In this document: piece by piece, positions 7,423-16,610 of the stretch
Layout of the letters: each line of letters opens with the position of its first letter
Numbering within the stretch: position 1 is the stretch's first letter
Origin: Bosea vaviloviae
GTDB taxonomy: Bacteria > Pseudomonadota > Alphaproteobacteria > Rhizobiales > Beijerinckiaceae
DNA length: 64,000 nt
Direction: 5' to 3'
Assembly (NCBI RefSeq): GCF_001741865.1
Contig: NZ_CP017147.1
Coordinates: forward strand, 248,001 to 312,000
Notes under the pieces: model-generated
Seen by the model: only the letters and a program-made list of their open reading frames with translations
What the model was told of the DNA's origin: nothing
Databases searched by the model: none
Program-made: the position numbers and the translations under genes

Positions 7423-8487
7423 TTGTCCGAGCAAGACCAGGAAAGCAAGACCGAGGAGGCCTCCGAGAAGAAGATTCGGGACGCGATCGAGCGTGGCAAC
7501 ACGCCCTCCTCGAAGGAGGCGCCGATCTTCGCCAGCATCGCCGCGACCTTGATCGCAAGCGTCTTCCTGATCCGCGCCAGCGGCGGCGAGCTCACGCGCT
7601 TCCTCTCGAACTTCCTCAGCGATCCCGCCGGCTTCGACATCTCGACGAACAAGAACACGACGACGCTCCTGGTCTACGTCGCCGTTCAGGCCAGCCTCTT
7701 CGTCGGGCCGATCCTGCTGCTCTTCATGGTCTTCGGGCTGAGCGCCTCGTTCCTGCAGCACGCGCCGCAGTTCTCGCTGGAACGGATCAGCCCGCAATGG
7801 TCGCGCATCTCTCCCGGGAAGGGCTGGTCGCGCATCGCCGGGGCGCAGGGCCTGATGGAATTCGGAAAGTCGCTGGCCAAATTCGCCGCCATCGCGGTGA
7901 CGACCTGGCTGATCCTCAAATCGGACAAGAACACGGTGGTGACGGCGATGCTGCAGGACCCAAGCACGATTCCGGAACTGGTCCTCACCATCGCGACCCG
8001 GCTGCTTTCGGCGGCTTGCGTCGCGACGATCGTGATCGTCGCCGCCGACCTCGTCTGGACGCAGAAATCCTGGCGCCGCTCGCTGCGGATGACGAAGCAG
8101 GAGATCAAGGACGAGCACAAGCAGGCCGAGGGCGACCCGATCCTGAAATCGCGCCGGCTCTCGCTGGCCCGCGACCGCGCCAGAAGCCGCATGATGGCCG
8201 CCGTGCCGCGCGCCACGATGATCATCGCCAACCCGACCCATTACGCGGTGGCGCTGCGCTATGTGCCCGAGGAAGGCGGCGCGCCGCTGGTGCTCGCCAA
8301 GGGCGTCGACCTGATCGCCCTGAAGATCCGCGAGATTGCCGAGGCCAACGACATTCCGGTGATCGAGGACCGCGTCCTGGCGCGCTCGCTCCATGCCGGC
8401 GTGCAGATCGACCAGATGATCCCGCCGGAGTTCTACAAGGTCGTCGCCGAGCTGCTGTGCCTGGTCTATGCCCGCAAGGTGGCTTGA
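7423..8487 (+). CDS. flhB: Flagellar export gate protein FlhB
   Basis: FlhB is the membrane component of the flagellar type III export gate that switches substrate class after autocleavage. The 354-residue product has four membrane segments in its first 210 residues and a cytoplasmic domain with the self-cleaving NPTH motif at residues 270-273. The basic N-terminal 'KTEEASEKKIRDAIERG' is also typical. The start is TTG 7423, 14 bp after fliG; no better ATG exists in frame upstream. It is the last gene of the motA-flhB run. The following 192 bp before the flagellin gene hold no gene. Confidence 0.95.
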   Translation: MSEQDQESKTEEASEKKIRDAIERGNTPSSKEAPIFASIAATLIASVFLIRASGGELTRFLSNFLSDPAGFDISTNKNTTTLLVYVAVQASLFVGPILLLFMVFGLSASFLQHAPQFSLERISPQWSRISPGKGWSRIAGAQGLMEFGKSLAKFAAIAVTTWLILKSDKNTVVTAMLQDPSTIPELVLTIATRLLSAACVATIVIVAADLVWTQKSWRRSLRMTKQEIKDEHKQAEGDPILKSRRLSLARDRARSRMMAAVPRATMIIANPTHYAVALRYVPEEGGAPLVLAKGVDLIALKIREIAEANDIPVIEDRVLARSLHAGVQIDQMIPPEFYKVVAELLCLVYARKVA

Positions 8488-8679
8488 GCACTCCATGCAG
8501 CCCAGAGGCTGTTGGGAATTCTGGGGTCAGCCTCGCGCAAGCTTCGGCTGCGACAAGGGAGTGGATGGCAGGTTGACCTGATGGGCGCGTCCCACATCGT
8601 CAAAGGCATGATGCCGCCCTGCCATACCGGTTAAAATCCGGAATGTTCCCCATCATTCATCGATAGAGGAACAGAAACC

Positions 8680-9918
8680 ATGACCAGCCTTCTCACGAAC
8701 TCCTCGGCCATGACCGCGTTGCAGACGCTGTCCATGACCAACAAGAACCTCGCCACCACGCAGAACCGCATCGCCACCGGCCAGCGCGTCTCCACCGCTT
8801 CGGACAACGCCGCTTACTGGTCGATCGCCACCACCATGCGCTCGGACAACAAGGCTCTCGGCGCCGTCAAGGACGCTCTCGGCCTGGGCGCTGCGACCAT
8901 CGACACGATGTATACCGGCCTCAACGGTACGGTCGACGTCGTCTCGGAGATCAAGGCCAAGCTCGTCGCCGCCCGTACCCCCGGCGTTGATCGCGACAAG
9001 ATCCAGAGCGAAATCACCGAACTCCAGAAGCAGCTCAAGAACACCGGCGACTCCGCTGTGTTCAATGGCGAGAACTGGATCTCCGTCGACTCCGCTTCGG
9101 CAAGCTACAATTCGACGAAGTCGGTCGTCTCGTCCTTCTCCCGCGCCGGTGGCGTGGTCCAGATCGACACGGTGACCGTCGACCTCGAGGCGATCAAGCT
9201 CTACGACAGCAAGGCTGATGCGACACCGGCCACCAACGTGGTCACCGGCGCCAGCACCGGCACCTTTGTCGCCGCGGCCGGCACCATCACCGTCCAGGTC
9301 GGTACTGGCGCCACGCTGAACGTCGCGACGACGGCGACCTCGACGCTGGAGAGCATCGCCAAGGACATCATGAAGCTTGGCATCGAGGGGCTGACCGTCG
9401 CTGTCGATACGGCGGGCGGGCAGCTGGAGTTCGCCAACCGCAATGCGGAAGGCATCACGATCGCCCTCACCAGCGGTCTGACGGCACCGGCCGCGCTGGC
9501 GACCGCTCCGGCGACGCAGACCGGCAAGGGCATCCTCGACAAGTCCTACGATGCCTATAACGGGACAGCGTGGGAAACCTTCAGCGTCAACGATCTCGAC
9601 ATCTCGGCGCTGACCGACAACGCCGCCGACCTCGCGAAGCTCGAGACCTATATCTCGGCCGTCGACGATGCTCTGGGTGACATTACCGATGCCGCCACCA
9701 ACCTCGGCGCCATCAAGAACCGCATCGGCCTTCAGCAGGACTTCGTGCAGGCCCTGACCGACTCGCTCGATCGCGGTGTCGGCCAGCTCGTCGACGCCGA
9801 CATGAATGCCGAATCGACCCGCCTCCAGGCTCTGCAGACGCAGCAGCAGCTCGGCATCCAGGCGCTGTCGATCGCCAACTCCGGCAGCCAGAGCATCCTC
9901 TCGCTGTTCCGCAACTGA
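8680..9918 (+). CDS. Flagellin
   Basis: This is the filament subunit exported through the flagellar type III system. The 412-residue protein has the conserved N-terminal D0/D1 helices ('TLSMTNKNLATTQNRIATGQ', 'SDNAAYWSIATTMRSD') and the C-terminal D1/D0 helices ('AATNLGAIKNRIGLQQDFV', 'LGIQALSIANSGSQSILSLF'). The middle, about residues 150-300, is Ala/Thr-rich and variable, matching surface-exposed domains. SD AGAGGAA precedes ATG 8680. It stands alone between flhB and fliF, with its own 5' region and a strong terminator, as expected for a late and highly expressed gene. No second flagellin is in the window. I could not identify a promoter with confidence. Confidence 0.96.
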   Translation: MTSLLTNSSAMTALQTLSMTNKNLATTQNRIATGQRVSTASDNAAYWSIATTMRSDNKALGAVKDALGLGAATIDTMYTGLNGTVDVVSEIKAKLVAARTPGVDRDKIQSEITELQKQLKNTGDSAVFNGENWISVDSASASYNSTKSVVSSFSRAGGVVQIDTVTVDLEAIKLYDSKADATPATNVVTGASTGTFVAAAGTITVQVGTGATLNVATTATSTLESIAKDIMKLGIEGLTVAVDTAGGQLEFANRNAEGITIALTSGLTAPAALATAPATQTGKGILDKSYDAYNGTAWETFSVNDLDISALTDNAADLAKLETYISAVDDALGDITDAATNLGAIKNRIGLQQDFVQALTDSLDRGVGQLVDADMNAESTRLQALQTQQQLGIQALSIANSGSQSILSLFRN

Positions 9919-9946
9919 CGCCTCCGCGCCACGACCGACGCCAACG

Positions 9947-9980
9947 GGCCACGCTCCTCACGGAGCGTGGCCTTTTCGTT
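9947..9980 (+). terminator. Rho-independent terminator of the flagellin gene
   Basis: A GGCCACGCTCC / GGAGCGTGGCC stem (9947-9957 and 9962-9972) with a 4-nt loop is followed by TTTTCGTT. It starts 29 bp past the flagellin stop, so it should insulate fliF from flagellin transcription. Confidence 0.85.
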
Positions 9981-10053
9981 GCGCGACGCAATGCTCGCGC
10001 AAGGCTGGCGAGGAATACTTCCGTCATAACCTCCGAAGCTCGAAGGAACGACG

Positions 10054-11664
10054 ATGCCGGGTCGGCAATACGCTGAAGAGATTTGGCTCAACCTCCAGCA
10101 GCTCGGGCATAAGCGCCTCGCAGCGCTCGCCGCGATCGGGCTGTTCGTCTTCGGGGCGATCGGTGCCAGCGCCTATTATCTCAGCCGGCCGGAGATGTCG
10201 GTCCTCTACAGCGGCCTCCAGCGCGAGGACGTCAACCGCATCGGCGCCGCCCTCCAGGAGGCCGGTGTCGTCTTCGACGTGAACGCCGAGGGATCGCAGA
10301 TCCTGGTCAAGCCGTCGCAGGCCGGCCAGGCGCGCATGCTGCTCGCCGAGAAGGGCCTGCCGCGCAGCACCAGCGGCGGCTACGAGCTCTTCGACAAGCT
10401 CGGCTCGCTCGGACTGACCTCCTTCATGCAGGAGATCACCCGCGTGCGCGCCCTCGAAGGCGAGCTCTCGCGCACGATCCAGCTCATGCGCGGCGTCAAG
10501 GCGGCGAGTGTGCATCTCGTCCTGGCCGACAAGGGCTCCTTCCGCCGCGACCAGCAGCCGGCCTCGGCCAGCGTCGTCGTGCGCACCGAGACCTCGGGCG
10601 CCGGCAACATCGCGCAGGCCGTGCGCCATCTCGTCGCCTCCGCCGTGCCCGGCCTCACCACCGAGAAGGTGACGGTGCTGAACACCGACGGCACCGTGCT
10701 CGCCGCCGGCGGCGAACCCGGCCAGATGCAGGCGGGCAAGCTCGCCGGGCTGCAGCAGAACGTCAATCGCGAGATCCAGGACAATGTCCGCAAGGCGCTG
10801 ACCCCCTATCTCGGCCTGGAGAATTTCGAGATCAGCGTCGCGACCGACCTGAACACCGACCGCAAGGAGACCAGCGAGACCGTCTTCAACCCCGATTCCA
10901 AGGTCGAGCGCTCGGTCCGCGTGGTGCGCGAGAACGACACTTCGCAGAACGCCGCGACCCAGGAGCCGACCACGGTCGAGCAGAACGTTCCCGAGCGCGC
11001 GGTGCGCGCCGATGGCGGCCAGCGCTCCAGCGAGGAGAAGCAGCGCCGCGAGGAGCTGACGAATTACGAGATCTCCTCGAAGAAGACGCAGACGATCAGC
11101 GACGGCTACTCGATCGCGAAGATGTCGATCGCGGTGCTGATCAACCGGCCGCGCCTGGTCGAATCGCTCGGGGTCGCGCCCTCGCAGGAGCAGATCGACC
11201 AGCGGCTCGACGAGGTCAGGCAGGTCGTCAGCTCGGCCGCCGGCATCAGCAATCAGCGCGGCGACAACATCAAGGTGCTGGCCGTCGACTTCCTGCAAGG
11301 CAGCCGCACCCTCGAACCCGCCGCCCCCATCGGCATCGGCGAAGCGCTGCTGCGCCAGTCCGGGACGCTGATCAACGCGGTCACGATCCTGGCCCTGGCG
11401 GCGCTGATCATCTGGTTCGGCCTGCGACCCTCGATCGGCGCGCTGCTGAAGCGCCCCGAGCCCGCGCCGGTCGTCGCCTCAGTCACGGCCGGCGACATCC
11501 CGGCCCAGATCGCGGGGCCCGAGCTCGGCCTCAACCTGATCGGCGATCTCACCCAGGCCTCGCAGCGCTCGCCGCTGAAGAAGCTGGAGCAGCTCATCGA
11601 CTTCGATGAGGCCCAGGCAGCCGCCGTCCTCAAGCAGTGGATCCAGGAAGGAGCCCGCGCGTGA
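10054..11664 (+). CDS. fliF: Flagellar MS-ring protein FliF
   Basis: FliF builds the MS-ring, the inner-membrane platform of the basal body. The 536-residue product has membrane segments at about residues 21-43 and 430-450. Between them are the ring-building motifs 'YSGLQREDVNRIGAALQEAG' (split by a variable residue) and 'ALEGELSRTIQLMRGVKAA'. The cytoplasmic tail ends in the FliG-binding region. ATG 10054 is preceded by AAGGAAC. The stop overlaps the next start by 4 bp (GTGA at 11661). It heads the six-gene overlapped operon through 16584. Confidence 0.95.
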   Translation: MPGRQYAEEIWLNLQQLGHKRLAALAAIGLFVFGAIGASAYYLSRPEMSVLYSGLQREDVNRIGAALQEAGVVFDVNAEGSQILVKPSQAGQARMLLAEKGLPRSTSGGYELFDKLGSLGLTSFMQEITRVRALEGELSRTIQLMRGVKAASVHLVLADKGSFRRDQQPASASVVVRTETSGAGNIAQAVRHLVASAVPGLTTEKVTVLNTDGTVLAAGGEPGQMQAGKLAGLQQNVNREIQDNVRKALTPYLGLENFEISVATDLNTDRKETSETVFNPDSKVERSVRVVRENDTSQNAATQEPTTVEQNVPERAVRADGGQRSSEEKQRREELTNYEISSKKTQTISDGYSIAKMSIAVLINRPRLVESLGVAPSQEQIDQRLDEVRQVVSSAAGISNQRGDNIKVLAVDFLQGSRTLEPAAPIGIGEALLRQSGTLINAVTILALAALIIWFGLRPSIGALLKRPEPAPVVASVTAGDIPAQIAGPELGLNLIGDLTQASQRSPLKKLEQLIDFDEAQAAAVLKQWIQEGARA

Positions 11665-12356
11665 AGCACCTTCCGGCCAGCGACTTCATCCCGAGCTTCG
11701 ACATCGAGGAGATCAGCCCCCCGAACATCGCCGCCGAGAGCGCGGCCAACGAGCATGCCGCGGTCGAGCTGCCGCCCTTCCTGCTCAAGCTGCCACGCGA
11801 ACCGGCTCCCGATCTCGACCAGATCTTCGAGAACGGCCGCCAGGCCGGGCTCACTGAGGGCCGCGCCGAGGCTGAGAGGCAAATCACGGCGTTGCGCCAG
11901 GAGGCTGCCGAGGCGCTCGCCGGCGAGCGCCGGAACTGGGCCGGTGACGTCGCCATGCGGCTGGAGGCGGAGCTTCCCAAGGCGCTCGAAGCGCTCGGCG
12001 AGACCTTGTCCGACACGGTCGGCCGCCTGCTGCGCCCGTTCCTGGAGGCAGAGCTGAGGGATGCCGCGAGCCGGGCGTTGATCGAGCAGATCGCGCCGCT
12101 GCTCGCCGGAAGCGACGGCTCGCTCATCCGCATCAGCGGTCCAGCCCGCCTCCTGGCGACGCTGCGTTCGGTCTTCCCGGAAGGCCGGGCGGTGGAATTC
12201 GCCGAGAGCGACGCAGTCGAGGTCAGCATCGTGACACAGGACACCATCATCGAGACCCGGATCGAGGCCTGGGTCGCCCGGCTGGAGGGCAAGGGCCCCG
12301 ACCGTAGGCGCCGCCGATCCGAAGCTCTCGGCCCAGAAACGAACCGGAACGCGTGA
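11661..12356 (+). CDS. FliH-like flagellar export regulator
   Basis: The 231-residue protein starts at GTG 11661, in a 4-bp overlap with fliF; a longer frame inside fliF is not needed. A mostly acidic N-terminus is followed by a coiled coil containing 'GRQAGLTEGRAEAERQ' (about residues 57-72), which matches the G-x-x-x-G helix pattern of FliH. A C-terminal alpha/beta region follows. FliH holds FliI inactive and tethers it to the C-ring. The identification rests on position and repeat pattern, because FliH sequences diverge strongly in this order. The product ends 4 bp into motB. Confidence 0.7.
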   Translation: MKHLPASDFIPSFDIEEISPPNIAAESAANEHAAVELPPFLLKLPREPAPDLDQIFENGRQAGLTEGRAEAERQITALRQEAAEALAGERRNWAGDVAMRLEAELPKALEALGETLSDTVGRLLRPFLEAELRDAASRALIEQIAPLLAGSDGSLIRISGPARLLATLRSVFPEGRAVEFAESDAVEVSIVTQDTIIETRIEAWVARLEGKGPDRRRRRSEALGPETNRNA

Positions 12357-13642
12357 GCATGAGCAAGGATCAGCCGGACATCATCATCGTCCGCCGCTCC
12401 GCGGCGAGGGTCGTGGACCAGCCTAAGACCGGCGTCTGGAAGATTGCCCATGCCGACTTCATGACGGCGATGATGGCGCTGTTCCTGGTGCTCTGGCTGG
12501 TGAATTCGACGAACCGCGAAACACGCTCGCGCGTCGCGCAATATTTCAACCCGATCCGGCTCTCGGACACGACCGCCGACCGCAAGGGCGTGCGCAATCC
12601 CCAGGATGCTGACCCCGGCGAAGCCGAGCACGCCATCCGCCATGAAGGCCACGAGGTCGGGGCGGCCGGCTCCGGCTCCGAACGCCGCCCGAGCATTCCG
12701 GCCAGGGATCCAAGGCAGGGCGCGGCGGGTTTCGAGGATCCTTACGCTGTCCTGGCCGAGGTCGCCGCGAGCAAGGTCGAAGCCAGGGCCGACAAGGCCC
12801 TGCCCCAGCCCCTGGCCGCGACGGGTGCGCCCGGCGCGAAGGGCGACGAGGTGCCGCGCGATCCGTTCGACCCGAATTTCTGGCGCCAGGCGCTGCAGGG
12901 CGATCCCGCCGTCAAGCCAGACAGCAGAGCGGTCGCGACAGCCTCGCCGACAACGGCCCCACCTGCGCCTCAGCCCGTGGCCATGCCCATCGCGCCGGCA
13001 CTGAGGCGGACGGAGCCGGAAGCGGCCCCGGTTCTCGCCCAGGCGAAGGAGGCCGGCGCCGAACAGCCGGGAGCCGTCGCCACCTCGGGCGCGGCGGCGC
13101 TGCCGATGAGCCCGCGCAGCGTCGCCCGGCCTGAGCCGGCCCTGAGCGTGAAGCCCGGCGCCGAGCAAACCCCGGCCGACACCGCCGTCGCCAGGGCGAT
13201 CGCGGCTGCGATCTCAGGCGGCAAGGAGGACAGCCAGCGTCGCGACAGCCCCCAGGTCGATGTCCGCCAGACCGATGAAGGCCTGCTGATCAGCCTGACC
13301 GACGACGCCAATTTCGGGATGTTCGCGATCGGCTCGGCCGATCCCCATCAGGAGACGGTCAAGGCCATGCAGCGCATCGCCTCCGTCCTGAACAAGCGCG
13401 AGGGTGCGATCATCATTCGCGGCCATACCGATGGGCGGCTCTTCCGCGGCCGGCAGAACGACAATTGGCGGCTCTCGACCGCGCGCGCCCATGCCGCGCA
13501 GGATCTGCTGATCCAGGGCGGCATCGACGAGACCCGCATCGAGCATGTCGAGGGCTATGCCAGCCGCAAGCCGCGCGCGGCCGATCCCAACGCAGCGGAA
13601 AACCGCCGGATCGAGATCCTCGTCAGAGAGAAGAGGGCATGA
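12353..13642 (+). CDS. motB: Flagellar stator protein MotB with extended linker
   Basis: MotB is the peptidoglycan-anchoring stator subunit. One membrane helix at about residues 31-50 carries the proton-accepting Asp35 ('HADFMTAMMALFLVLWLV'). A C-terminal OmpA-like domain (about 305-425) has the peptidoglycan-binding 'IIRGHTDGR' and the helix 'LSTARAHAAQDLL'. Some 230 residues between them are low-complexity Ala/Pro/Glu, far longer than in enteric MotB. GTG 12353 overlaps the fliH-like stop; ATG 12359 is an alternative two codons on. The end overlaps motC (ATGA, 13639). In S. meliloti the periplasmic MotC binds MotB, consistent with this order. Confidence 0.94.
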   Translation: MSMSKDQPDIIIVRRSAARVVDQPKTGVWKIAHADFMTAMMALFLVLWLVNSTNRETRSRVAQYFNPIRLSDTTADRKGVRNPQDADPGEAEHAIRHEGHEVGAAGSGSERRPSIPARDPRQGAAGFEDPYAVLAEVAASKVEARADKALPQPLAATGAPGAKGDEVPRDPFDPNFWRQALQGDPAVKPDSRAVATASPTTAPPAPQPVAMPIAPALRRTEPEAAPVLAQAKEAGAEQPGAVATSGAAALPMSPRSVARPEPALSVKPGAEQTPADTAVARAIAAAISGGKEDSQRRDSPQVDVRQTDEGLLISLTDDANFGMFAIGSADPHQETVKAMQRIASVLNKREGAIIIRGHTDGRLFRGRQNDNWRLSTARAHAAQDLLIQGGIDETRIEHVEGYASRKPRAADPNAAENRRIEILVREKRA

Positions 13643-14841
13643 AACGCAGCGCGCGAGGCCTCTGGATCGCCACGGCGATCTGCCTTCTGACGTCGCCGGT
13701 GCGGGCACAGACCGAGGCCGTCCCGGCGGCATCGCCCCAGCCCTATCAGATCGTGCGGACCTTGCAGTCGCTCCAGAACGAGGCGGCCGCCGGCAGCAAG
13801 GTCGCCCATACGGCGCAGGCCAAGCTGCTGCGGGATGTCGAGCAGCCCCTGCTGCAACAACCTCCGGAGATCTGGGCCGATCCGCGCAACACCCGCGCGA
13901 TCGTGCAATATGTGCTGAGCGGCGGCCAGCCCACCGTGCTGCGCGAATTGCTCGCACGCGGCGAGCCCGTCGGCCTGCCGCAGGGCCTGGCGGAAGGCGC
14001 GCTCGCCTATGTCACCGGCGACAGCGCCAGGGCGCGCACGCTGCTGCTGCCGCTGGACCCCGCGACCCTGCACGAAACGCTCGCCGGGCATCTCGCGCTC
14101 ATCCAGGCCAGCCTGATCATGCGCAGCGACCAGAAGCGCGCACTGGAATTGCTCGACCAGGCCCGCCTGCTCGCTCCGGGTTCGTTGGTGGAGGAAGGCG
14201 CGCTGCGCCGCGCGGTCTTCATCGCGGCCGAGATCAACGAGCTGGACCGCCTGGAAAAAGCGACCGCGCAATATATCCGCCGCTTCGACCGCTCGGTCTA
14301 TGCCGAGAATTTCCGCCAGAGCTTCGCGGCCGGGCTGATCCGCTTCGATATCGGCCGCGATGCCGACAAGTTTCCCCGGCTCGTCGCCACGCTGCAAGCG
14401 TTCGACCGCGAGCAGCGCCGTGCCGTCCTGCTGATCATCGCGCGCGATGCCCTGCTCAAAGGCCGCTTCGAACAGGCGCGCCGTGCCGCCGACGAGGCGG
14501 CCAGGCTGCCGGGCGCCGATCCCGACACGGCCGCGCGCACCTCGCTTTATGCCGCCGCCGCGCGCATCGCGGTCGATCGTGCCGACGGTGCGCTCGTCAC
14601 GCTGAAGACGATCGACCCCGCCCGCCTGCCCCCCGCCGAGACCGAGATCCTGCAGACGGCCCTGCGCGTCGCCTCGCATATCGTCGATGCACCGGCCCGC
14701 CCCACCACGACGCCGAACGCCGAGTCCGAGCCCGCCGGAATCGACCCCGGCATGAAGCGGCTCGTGACCATGGCGGAGAGAAGCCTGCGTGAATCGCAGG
14801 CCCTGCTCGATCCTCGGCCGAAGGCAAGGAAGACGCCATGA
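13639..14841 (+). CDS. motC: Periplasmic motility protein MotC
   Basis: MotC is a periplasmic protein required for motor rotation in rhizobia, where it stabilises MotB. The 400-residue product has a Sec signal peptide (residues 1 to about 23, ending 'PVRAQ'), then 'PYQIVRTLQSLQNEAAAGS' and an alpha-helical, TPR-like body. The ATG at 13639 overlaps the motB stop (ATGA). The first 20 codons are rich in Arg and hydrophobic residues, as expected for export. The gene order motB-motC-fliK matches S. meliloti. Its C-terminal 30 residues are basic and probably flexible. Confidence 0.88.
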   Translation: MKRSARGLWIATAICLLTSPVRAQTEAVPAASPQPYQIVRTLQSLQNEAAAGSKVAHTAQAKLLRDVEQPLLQQPPEIWADPRNTRAIVQYVLSGGQPTVLRELLARGEPVGLPQGLAEGALAYVTGDSARARTLLLPLDPATLHETLAGHLALIQASLIMRSDQKRALELLDQARLLAPGSLVEEGALRRAVFIAAEINELDRLEKATAQYIRRFDRSVYAENFRQSFAAGLIRFDIGRDADKFPRLVATLQAFDREQRRAVLLIIARDALLKGRFEQARRAADEAARLPGADPDTAARTSLYAAAARIAVDRADGALVTLKTIDPARLPPAETEILQTALRVASHIVDAPARPTTTPNAESEPAGIDPGMKRLVTMAERSLRESQALLDPRPKARKTP

Positions 14842-16055
14842 GCAACCTCGAAACGCCGACCCTTCCTCAAGGCCGGGCCGCCGCGAATACGACCGGTAAG
14901 GATGCCAAGGCGCGAGGCGGGATCGGCGGGCGCGAGGAGCGCGGCTCCGCCTTTCGCGCCCTGCTCCAGAGCGTGACCAACACGGCGCCGCAGGGAAAGC
15001 TCGCTCCTGCCGAGAAGGGCGCGGAAGTGGCCTTCGCGGAACCCGGCGAGGATGGCACGGCAGCTGGGTCCGACGTGAGCGCTGCAGCGGCCATGCTCCC
15101 GCAGCCGGAAGCCGCGACCTCGCCGGACGCGGCGGCGCGGCTGCTGCTGGGCGCCCTGCAAACCCCTGCCCGCGACGCTCAGGAGCCGCGCAAGGAACCG
15201 ACCAAGCGCGACGCCTCGCTCGCCTCCTTGAGCAGTGCGCTGGCGCAGGCTGGCCGCCAGGCCGGTGCCGACACCGCCAAGGGCGCCGCCCGAGCGCCCG
15301 CCGGAGAGCAGGGTCCCGCCATGCCGAGCGACGATGAGCCCGGCCCGGACATGCCCGGGTCGACGGCCTTGTCGCAGCTCAATGACCTGATCGACGACAA
15401 GGCCGGCGCCACTGAGGCCGGCAAGGAAGACGGCCAACCGGCAAAACCGCTCTCCATCAGCATCACGCGCCAGGAGACCTATCTGCCGCCGGTCATGCGG
15501 CTGTCGCCGTTCCAGCAAGTGGTCGAGTCGATCAGGCAGGCCGCCGTCGAACTGGCCGCCTCGCGCGCCGAGGCCGTGCCGGAGCTCGGATCGGACAAGC
15601 CGGCCGAAATCTCCGCGCCCACCAAGATCCTCCATATCGAATTGCGCCCGGTCGAGCTCGGCAACATCACCGTCAAGCTGCGGCTGTCGCAGGGCGGCAT
15701 GGAGATCCGGCTCGAGGCCAGTCGCGCCGAGACGGCGCAGATGCTCGCCAATGACAAGGATGCATTGCGCGAGGTCATCAAGGCGAGCGGCTATTCGATC
15801 GACGCCGTCTCCGTGGAAACGGTCCATATCGATGCCCCGGCCTCGGACCGCCAGGCCGGACAGGGCAACGCCTCCGACGAGCGCTCGGGCGGGCGTAATG
15901 GAGACGGGCGCGGCTTCGAGCAATCCCGACAAGGCGAGCACCGGCAGGAACCGCGTCAGCGCGGCTGGGTTGCCGACATCGCCCCCAGCAAGGACGAATC
16001 CCATGACCTGGATGATGCCCGCAGCAAGGGCCGCGATCCCTCGCGCTATCTTTAG
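14838..16055 (+). CDS. fliK: Flagellar hook-length control protein FliK (rhizobial MotD)
   Basis: FliK measures hook length and triggers the FlhB specificity switch. The 405-residue product has a long Ala/Pro/Glu-rich disordered ruler region. The conserved C-terminal hook-length domain lies at about residues 250-340, with 'LRPVELGNITVKLRLSQGGM' as its core. The first description in S. meliloti was as MotD. ATG 14838 overlaps the motC stop by 4 bp. Its last 53 bp are shared with the transglycosylase gene in another frame. Confidence 0.88.
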   Translation: MSNLETPTLPQGRAAANTTGKDAKARGGIGGREERGSAFRALLQSVTNTAPQGKLAPAEKGAEVAFAEPGEDGTAAGSDVSAAAAMLPQPEAATSPDAAARLLLGALQTPARDAQEPRKEPTKRDASLASLSSALAQAGRQAGADTAKGAARAPAGEQGPAMPSDDEPGPDMPGSTALSQLNDLIDDKAGATEAGKEDGQPAKPLSISITRQETYLPPVMRLSPFQQVVESIRQAAVELAASRAEAVPELGSDKPAEISAPTKILHIELRPVELGNITVKLRLSQGGMEIRLEASRAETAQMLANDKDALREVIKASGYSIDAVSVETVHIDAPASDRQAGQGNASDERSGGRNGDGRGFEQSRQGEHRQEPRQRGWVADIAPSKDESHDLDDARSKGRDPSRYL

Positions 16056-16584
16056 CCTGCTCGCTATCTCTAGCCTGGCCTCGCCGGCGGTCGCGCAGAC
16101 CGTCTGCGAGGAGCACATGATCCGCGTCGCCAAGGCCTACGACATTCCTGTCGGCGTGCTCTATTCGGTCGGCCTCACCGAGAGCGGCCGGCGCAGCTCG
16201 CTGCAGCCCTACGCACTCAATATCCAGGGCCGGCCCTTCTTCGGCGCGACCAAGGATGAGGCCCTGAGCGCCTTCAACGCCGCCCGCGCCGAGGGCAAGA
16301 AGCTGATCGATATCGGCTGCATGCAGATCAACCACCATTACCACCGCGATCAGTTCCCCAGCCTCGACGCGATGTTCGAGCCCGGGCTGAATGTCGAATA
16401 TTCCGCGAAATTCCTGAAGCGCCTGAAGGCGCGCCATGACAGCTGGACGATGGCGGTCGCCCGCTACCACGCCGGGCCCAACAACAATCCGGCCCAGCAG
16501 CGCTATGTCTGCACCGTCATCCGCAACATGGTCGCGACCGGTTTCGGCCAATGGACCGACAAAGCCAAGTCGTTTTGCGGCTGA
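16003..16584 (+). CDS. Lytic transglycosylase (SLT fold) of the flagellar operon
   Basis: The 193-residue protein has a signal peptide (about residues 1-32, ending 'SPAVAQ') and a goose-lysozyme-type SLT domain. The catalytic Glu is in 'SVGLTESGRRSS', and 'IDIGCMQINHHYH' and 'ARYHAGPNNN' are the SLT motifs II and III. It probably opens the peptidoglycan for the rod or trims it for the stator. Start ATG 16003 has an AGGACG upstream and lies 53 bp inside fliK. A gene of this kind ends the motB-motC-motD operon in S. meliloti (orf38). Confidence 0.88.
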   Translation: MTWMMPAARAAIPRAIFSLLAISSLASPAVAQTVCEEHMIRVAKAYDIPVGVLYSVGLTESGRRSSLQPYALNIQGRPFFGATKDEALSAFNAARAEGKKLIDIGCMQINHHYHRDQFPSLDAMFEPGLNVEYSAKFLKRLKARHDSWTMAVARYHAGPNNNPAQQRYVCTVIRNMVATGFGQWTDKAKSFCG

Positions 16585-16610
16585 CAAGAGCTTTCTGCGG
16601 GTGAGGCCGG

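Noticed and set aside
5861..7558. 565-codon minus-strand frame across fliN-fliG
   Set aside because: Antisense shadow of two certain genes; no SD and no family pattern.
8527..8543. 16-mer TCAGCCTCGCGCAAGC shared with about 3633
   Set aside because: A single short match between two gaps, in GC-rich DNA; no inverted arms or third copy.
14547..16133. 528-codon minus-strand frame across motC-fliK
   Set aside because: Antisense to two operon genes; no recognised motif.
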